Source: Sneathiellales bacterium (GTDB lineage: Bacteria > Pseudomonadota > Alphaproteobacteria > JANQFL01). From it: a DNA stretch of 54,239 nucleotides. Every line of letters begins with the position of its first letter. The stretch's first letter is position 1. The position numbers and the translations under genes were made by a program. The stretch covers positions 1 to 54,239 of the forward strand of contig JANQFL010000079.1 in NCBI GenBank assembly GCA_028277845.1. Reading direction: 5' to 3'. This document shows positions 51,146-54,239 of this stretch, piece by piece. The notes below the pieces were generated by a model. The model had not been told where the DNA came from. It did not search any database and was given only the letters and a program-made list of their open reading frames with translations.

Positions 51146-51568
51146 TCAATAGGGCTGCCAGCCGACGACGTCGTCGTCGCTCTCGACGCCGTCCGGACCC
51201 AGCGAGAGGATATCGAAATAGGCGTTCAGGCCGGGAAACCGGTAGACATAATCCCGGCCCCAGGGGTCTTTCGGCAGGTAGGGCATACCGGACAGGATGC
51301 CGCCGTCGGCAAAGGCGGGATCGGCGACGGCGCCGAGCCCCTGTTCCGTCGTCGGCAGTTTTCCGGCTTCCGCCACATAACCGGTGAGCGCCGACCGGAT
51401 GGCGCGGATGTCGTCGCGGGCCTGTTTGACTCGGGCCTCTTCCGGTGACAGGGACTCCGGCAGCACCAGCGGAATCAGGGCGGCCGCCACCAGCATGACG
51501 GCGCCGACGAGAAACGGCTCCAATGTCAGCGGCTTTTTCTTTGCCGCTTCGTTTACAAGTTCGCTCAT
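51146..51568 (-). CDS. GspG-like pseudopilin without a prepilin cleavage site
   Basis: 140-residue protein with a clear GspG body: YLPKDPWGRDYVYRFPG and FDILSLGPDGVESDDDVVGW, including the acidic loop that binds calcium in GspG. The N-terminus is KKKPLTLEPFLVGAVMLVAA, which keeps the hydrophobic spine but has Pro instead of Gly(-1), Leu instead of Phe(+1), and Glu one position early. Prepilin peptidase should not cut it, so it may stay as a signal-anchored protein. It starts inside the end of the cytochrome gene (ATGA overlap, 51565-51568), so the two are coupled. Confidence 0.78.
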   Translation of the reverse strand: MSELVNEAAKKKPLTLEPFLVGAVMLVAAALIPLVLPESLSPEEARVKQARDDIRAIRSALTGYVAEAGKLPTTEQGLGAVADPAFADGGILSGMPYLPKDPWGRDYVYRFPGLNAYFDILSLGPDGVESDDDVVGWQPY

Positions 51569-53724
51569 TGCGACACCTCGGCCGGCGATACATTCAGAGC
51601 CGCTTGACCGCCCCGCGGCGACGGCACGGTGACCGTGGTTTCCTCCATCAGCACCGGCGGAATGATGGCGTGAAAGCCCGCGTCGAATTTGTCCCGGATG
51701 TTTTGCACGATGTCCTGCAGGGCCAGCCGGTACCAAAGGCGAACCTCGACGGTAAGGTCACCGTCCGGCGCCGCATCCGTCAGCGGAACGGTGTACGGAA
51801 TGCGGTCGGACTGGCCGGCCGGGATCGGCTTGCGAGTGTATTCCAGGCGGTCGACATCGAACAGAACATGGTTCCGGATGTGATTGCCGTCCTTGTCGTA
51901 TAGTATTTTCAGGTACTTCACGGCATCGGGATCCTCGTAGCCTTTCTCGCCGTCGAACCAGCCGCTGTGGAAGACCGTCTTGCCGGTGCTGTCGTTCACC
52001 TTGACTTCGAGCCACATATAGCGCTGATCCAGCGGCCCGGTGGGCAGGTGATGGCCGGCACCCGAGTTGGTGATCGTCACCGCCAGATCGAGGCTGTCAC
52101 CGTCTTTTCCCGGCCGCGCCTCGGCCTTCAGATCCGCGGCTTCCTGCAGCAACGCCAGGATCAGTTTCTGCTGGCGGCCGAGGTCCTCGAGCCATTCCTT
52201 CTTGGTCAGCAGCGTGTTGTGACCGGTCGGCGGGCCGCCGCGCAGGAAGGTCTGCGGCAAGGACGGATCGGTCAGCAGGTAGTTGTTGCCGACGAACCGG
52301 TGCGACACCACCCGCTCGGGCCGCTCGCCCTTCTTCAGCCGGGCGACATAGTCGGCCGGGTCGGGCGTCATGTGGCAGTTCTGGCACTGGATGCCTTCGC
52401 GGGCGTAGGACGTGCGGCGCCATTCGTCGTAGGTATCCTGCAGGTGCATGGCGCTTTGTCCGTTCACCTCCGGCGGCCGGATCTCGGTGTGGCAGGCACC
52501 GCACATGTCGGACGAGGCCATCATCGGGTTGGACGACACCGCCTGCATGGACCGGGCATGCTGCTGCGGCGCCGCCATGATCAGGGCCGGGTCGATGTGG
52601 CGGTCCAGTTCGTTGAGGGCCACGGTCAGGCCGCCGTTGCCGGCCAGCGGCCTGGCCTCGACCGCCGTATGGCACAGGATGCAGCTGGCGCCCTCTTCCA
52701 GGGCCTCGTTGGGGCCGACGCTGTTGATGGGCGAGCCCCCGCCCGCCAGGATGCCGAGCGGCTCATGGCACGAATCGCACCAGCGGATCTTTTCGGTCGC
52801 CGTGGCGCCGCCGGCGTGGCTGTCCAATTCATTCGTGATGATGGTCGATTCGTAGATCACGTCGGGACCGGTGACCGCGTGAATGGACGAGACCCATTCG
52901 CGGAATTCCTTCTTGTGGCATTCGCCGCAGACCTCGGCCGACGGCACCCGACGCCAATCGATAAGCTTGCCGTCCGTGGTTTTCCATTCCGCCGGGAAGT
53001 AGGGATCGTCGCCCCACGGCAACGAGTAGTAGGGCAGATCCTTGCCCGGCGCGAGGCCGGTCGAGCCCTGCTGCGGCAGGACGACGGTCAGCACCATGAC
53101 GGCCACGACCGATCCGGCGGCATAGTAACTCAGCCGTCGGCTTGCGCCGGGCATGCGGCTGCGGATGAGTCCGCTGGCCGCCATCGGAACGCGGCGCAGA
53201 TGGAACACCCAGAACACGGCGGTCAGGATGGACAGGATCAAATGGGCCCAGGACATGCCGGCATAGGCCGATTTGCCCGCCATCACGATGACGCCGGGAT
53301 ACCACAACAGAGCCGGGATAACGAACGCCACACCCGTCAGGTGCGCCGCCAGGGTGTGCCAGTGCAGGAGATGCCCGCTGAGCCGCTTGCCGAAGGATGA
53401 ACCGGAAGCGTCCTCGCCGCCGCCGAACAATCGGAAGGGAAACAGGAAGCCGAGTACCGACCCCTCGGTCTCGCGCAGGTGGACAATGACGTAGAACAGG
53501 TACAGGACCAGTGACAGACCGCCGGCCACCAGATGCACCACCAGGACCACCTGGAACGCCGGCCAGTTCCATTCCGCCGGGGCCCAGGCCAGCCAGCCCC
53601 CCGACCCAAATGCCAGCCCCAGCATGGCGATGAAAGACCCCGCCAGCGTCCGGCGATGGTCCCCCTGCCGCCGCCGATCTTTGACGGCAGCATTTTTTCC
53701 ACCGCCAGCCTCTGCCGAACTCAC
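51565..53724 (-). CDS. Five-heme c-type cytochrome with an N-terminal His-rich membrane domain
   Basis: 719-residue protein. Residues ~27-218 form about five transmembrane helices with His64, His82, His118, His121, His123, His128, His161 and His175, a spacing that would suit b-type hemes or quinol contact. The periplasmic part (~225-500) carries five CxxCH motifs: CGECH (266-270), CDSCH (316-320), CILCH (348-352), CGACH (408-412) and CQNCH (447-451), as in cytochrome c554-like multiheme proteins. A C-terminal ~200-residue beta domain follows (GAGHHLPTGPLDQRYMWLEVKV). Such a fusion could pass electrons from the quinone pool to a periplasmic or surface acceptor. The exact family name is uncertain. 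Confidence 0.82.
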   Translation of the reverse strand: MSSAEAGGGKNAAVKDRRRQGDHRRTLAGSFIAMLGLAFGSGGWLAWAPAEWNWPAFQVVLVVHLVAGGLSLVLYLFYVIVHLRETEGSVLGFLFPFRLFGGGEDASGSSFGKRLSGHLLHWHTLAAHLTGVAFVIPALLWYPGVIVMAGKSAYAGMSWAHLILSILTAVFWVFHLRRVPMAASGLIRSRMPGASRRLSYYAAGSVVAVMVLTVVLPQQGSTGLAPGKDLPYYSLPWGDDPYFPAEWKTTDGKLIDWRRVPSAEVCGECHKKEFREWVSSIHAVTGPDVIYESTIITNELDSHAGGATATEKIRWCDSCHEPLGILAGGGSPINSVGPNEALEEGASCILCHTAVEARPLAGNGGLTVALNELDRHIDPALIMAAPQQHARSMQAVSSNPMMASSDMCGACHTEIRPPEVNGQSAMHLQDTYDEWRRTSYAREGIQCQNCHMTPDPADYVARLKKGERPERVVSHRFVGNNYLLTDPSLPQTFLRGGPPTGHNTLLTKKEWLEDLGRQQKLILALLQEAADLKAEARPGKDGDSLDLAVTITNSGAGHHLPTGPLDQRYMWLEVKVNDSTGKTVFHSGWFDGEKGYEDPDAVKYLKILYDKDGNHIRNHVLFDVDRLEYTRKPIPAGQSDRIPYTVPLTDAAPDGDLTVEVRLWYRLALQDIVQNIRDKFDAGFHAIIPPVLMEETTVTVPSPRGGQAALNVSPAEVSQ

Positions 53725-53775
53725 GTCTGATTCCCCTGTTAAGCCGAGTTTTTTTGTCGATCATCTATTAGTATT

Positions 53776-53794
53776 AATAATCATTCGCATTATC
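53776..53794. promoter_or_regulatory. Fur-like box upstream of the multiheme cytochrome
   Basis: AATAATCATTCGCATTATC; read on the minus strand it begins GATAATG and matches the Fur consensus at 15 of 19 positions. It lies 51 bp upstream of the cytochrome start, a promoter-like distance, and about 90 bp upstream of the broken plus-strand gene. Confidence 0.65.
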
Positions 53795-53795
53795 A

Positions 53796-53809
53796 TTGAC
53801 CTTGATCAA
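53796..53809. promoter_or_regulatory. FNR/Crp-type box beside the Fur box
   Basis: TTGACCTTGATCAA matches the FNR consensus TTGAT-N4-ATCAA with a single change (C for T). It starts one base after the Fur-like box ends. An oxygen- or redox-sensing Fnr/Anr-type activator for the cytochrome promoter is the simplest reading. Confidence 0.5.
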
Positions 53810-53882
53810 GCCGGTCACGAGAGGCGGCAGTGGAGACTCCGATTCGGTCTTGGCATGACGCTCCTCGGCGCCGGATACTGAG

Positions 53883-54128
53883 ATGAACTCGCAACCAACG
53901 CCGGCGCACGGTTCGCGCCGAAAAACGGACTGTCCAAGTTTCGACTGACCCTCGCCCTCGTCCTATTCGTCCTGTTACCCGCCGTCTCCCAAGCGTCGCC
54001 ATTCTCGGATGCCCGGCAACCCAATTTCGAAAGCGAGCGGGCGAAGGGTGCCGCTCAGCCGACGGCAAATGCATGATTTTCCTGAGCGAACGGGTGAAGG
54101 ACAAGCCGTTCTACCAGATGTATCTAAT
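53883..54128 (+). pseudogene. Frameshifted small exported protein, interrupted by IS481
   Basis: Three plus-strand frames join into one plausible small protein: ATG at 53883 (MNSQPTPAHGSRRKTDC), then, after a shift near 53932, KFRLTLALVLFVLLPAVSQA SPFSDARQPNF (a signal-peptide-like stretch), then, after a second shift near 54060, DGKCMIFLSERVKDKPFYQM up to the IS end at 54129. Each frame alone stops early. Two indels plus an IS insertion suggest decay, although sequencing indels cannot be excluded. It faces the cytochrome gene across the Fur/FNR region. Family not recognised. Confidence 0.5.
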
Positions 54129-54239
54129 TGTGATCTTTCGACAGGTTGTCCATTCGGGCCGGACCGAGGAGACTGGAGTTACCAAGCTTCAGACTTGCTC
54201 GGAGGACGGCCCGAATGAACATGCACAAGAATGCCCGTT
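54129..54239 (+). mobile_element. IS481-family insertion sequence, left end
   Basis: The terminal segment begins TGTGATCTTTCGACAGG, with the TGT end typical of the IS481 family, about 86 bp before a transposase start. It runs off the window edge, so the right end and any target-site duplication are not visible. It has inserted into the broken exported-protein gene. Confidence 0.6.
54215..54239 (+). CDS. IS481-family transposase, first codons only
   Basis: Only 25 bases (8 codons, MNMHKNAR) lie in the window, but this is how IS481 transposases characteristically begin. A GGAGG lies upstream at 54201-54205. DDE motifs lie outside the window. Confidence depends on the start resemblance and on the IS-like terminal sequence upstream. 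Confidence 0.6.

Overview
The window is chromosomal, GC-rich DNA of an alphaproteobacterium, most likely a marine or free-living member of the Rhodospirillales. The evidence is the housekeeping block gpsA / tsaD / hemC-hemD / mitofilin-like / hemY-like, the encoded CCA end of the tRNA, and the many long antisense ORF shadows typical of high GC. No plasmid or phage hallmark genes were seen.

Layout. 1-5.3 kb: acetyl-CoA synthetase (cut by the window edge), a creatininase-family amidohydrolase, a nickel superoxide dismutase operon (HupE-like gene, sodN, sodX) behind a Fur-like box, a LysE-type exporter and an EVE-domain protein. 5.3-9.6 kb: an MFS transporter and a YciI protein whose junction has been duplicated as a 405-bp ungapped direct repeat on either side of an AT-rich 2.36-kb island. 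The island carries a TIR-domain membrane protein, a partner membrane protein and a deoxyribosyltransferase/TIR-like Rossmann protein, a candidate defence module. 9.6-29 kb: ordinary core genes (gpsA, tsaD, hemC, hemD, mitofilin-like, hemY-like, tRNA-Thr, gamma-glutamyltransferase, DnaJ-like, MTHFR-like, glutamine amidotransferase, ftsH, methyltransferase, agmatinase family, rseP) and a few small unknowns.

29.4-54 kb: the unusual part. Nearly all genes are on the minus strand and together encode a type IV pilus / type II secretion hybrid: PilC/GspF, PilB/GspE, PilT, PilO, a PilM-PilN fusion, three classical prepilins plus one prepilin-like protein with no cleavage site, PilP, a secretin and a prepilin peptidase. 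Mixed in are redox and accessory genes: a five-heme c-type cytochrome fused to a His-rich membrane domain, a membrane-anchored DUF1111 di-heme protein, a MoxR-DUF58-transglutaminase-like trio in which the transglutaminase-like member has lost its catalytic Cys and His, an isoprenylcysteine-methyltransferase-like protein and a small lipoprotein. Five Fur-like palindromes lie in the intergenic gaps of this cluster, and an FNR-like site sits beside the last one. My reading (inference) is an iron-starvation-induced envelope machine that couples pseudopilus assembly or secretion with c-type cytochromes, possibly for reductive iron acquisition or extracellular electron transfer. The right end is a twice-frameshifted small exported gene interrupted by the left end of an IS481-family element.

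A second theme is module insertion beside duplicated gene ends. Degenerate copies of the 3' end of the creatininase gene and of the EVE gene lie on the far side of the neighbouring inserted genes, as the MFS/YciI repeat does around the TIR island.
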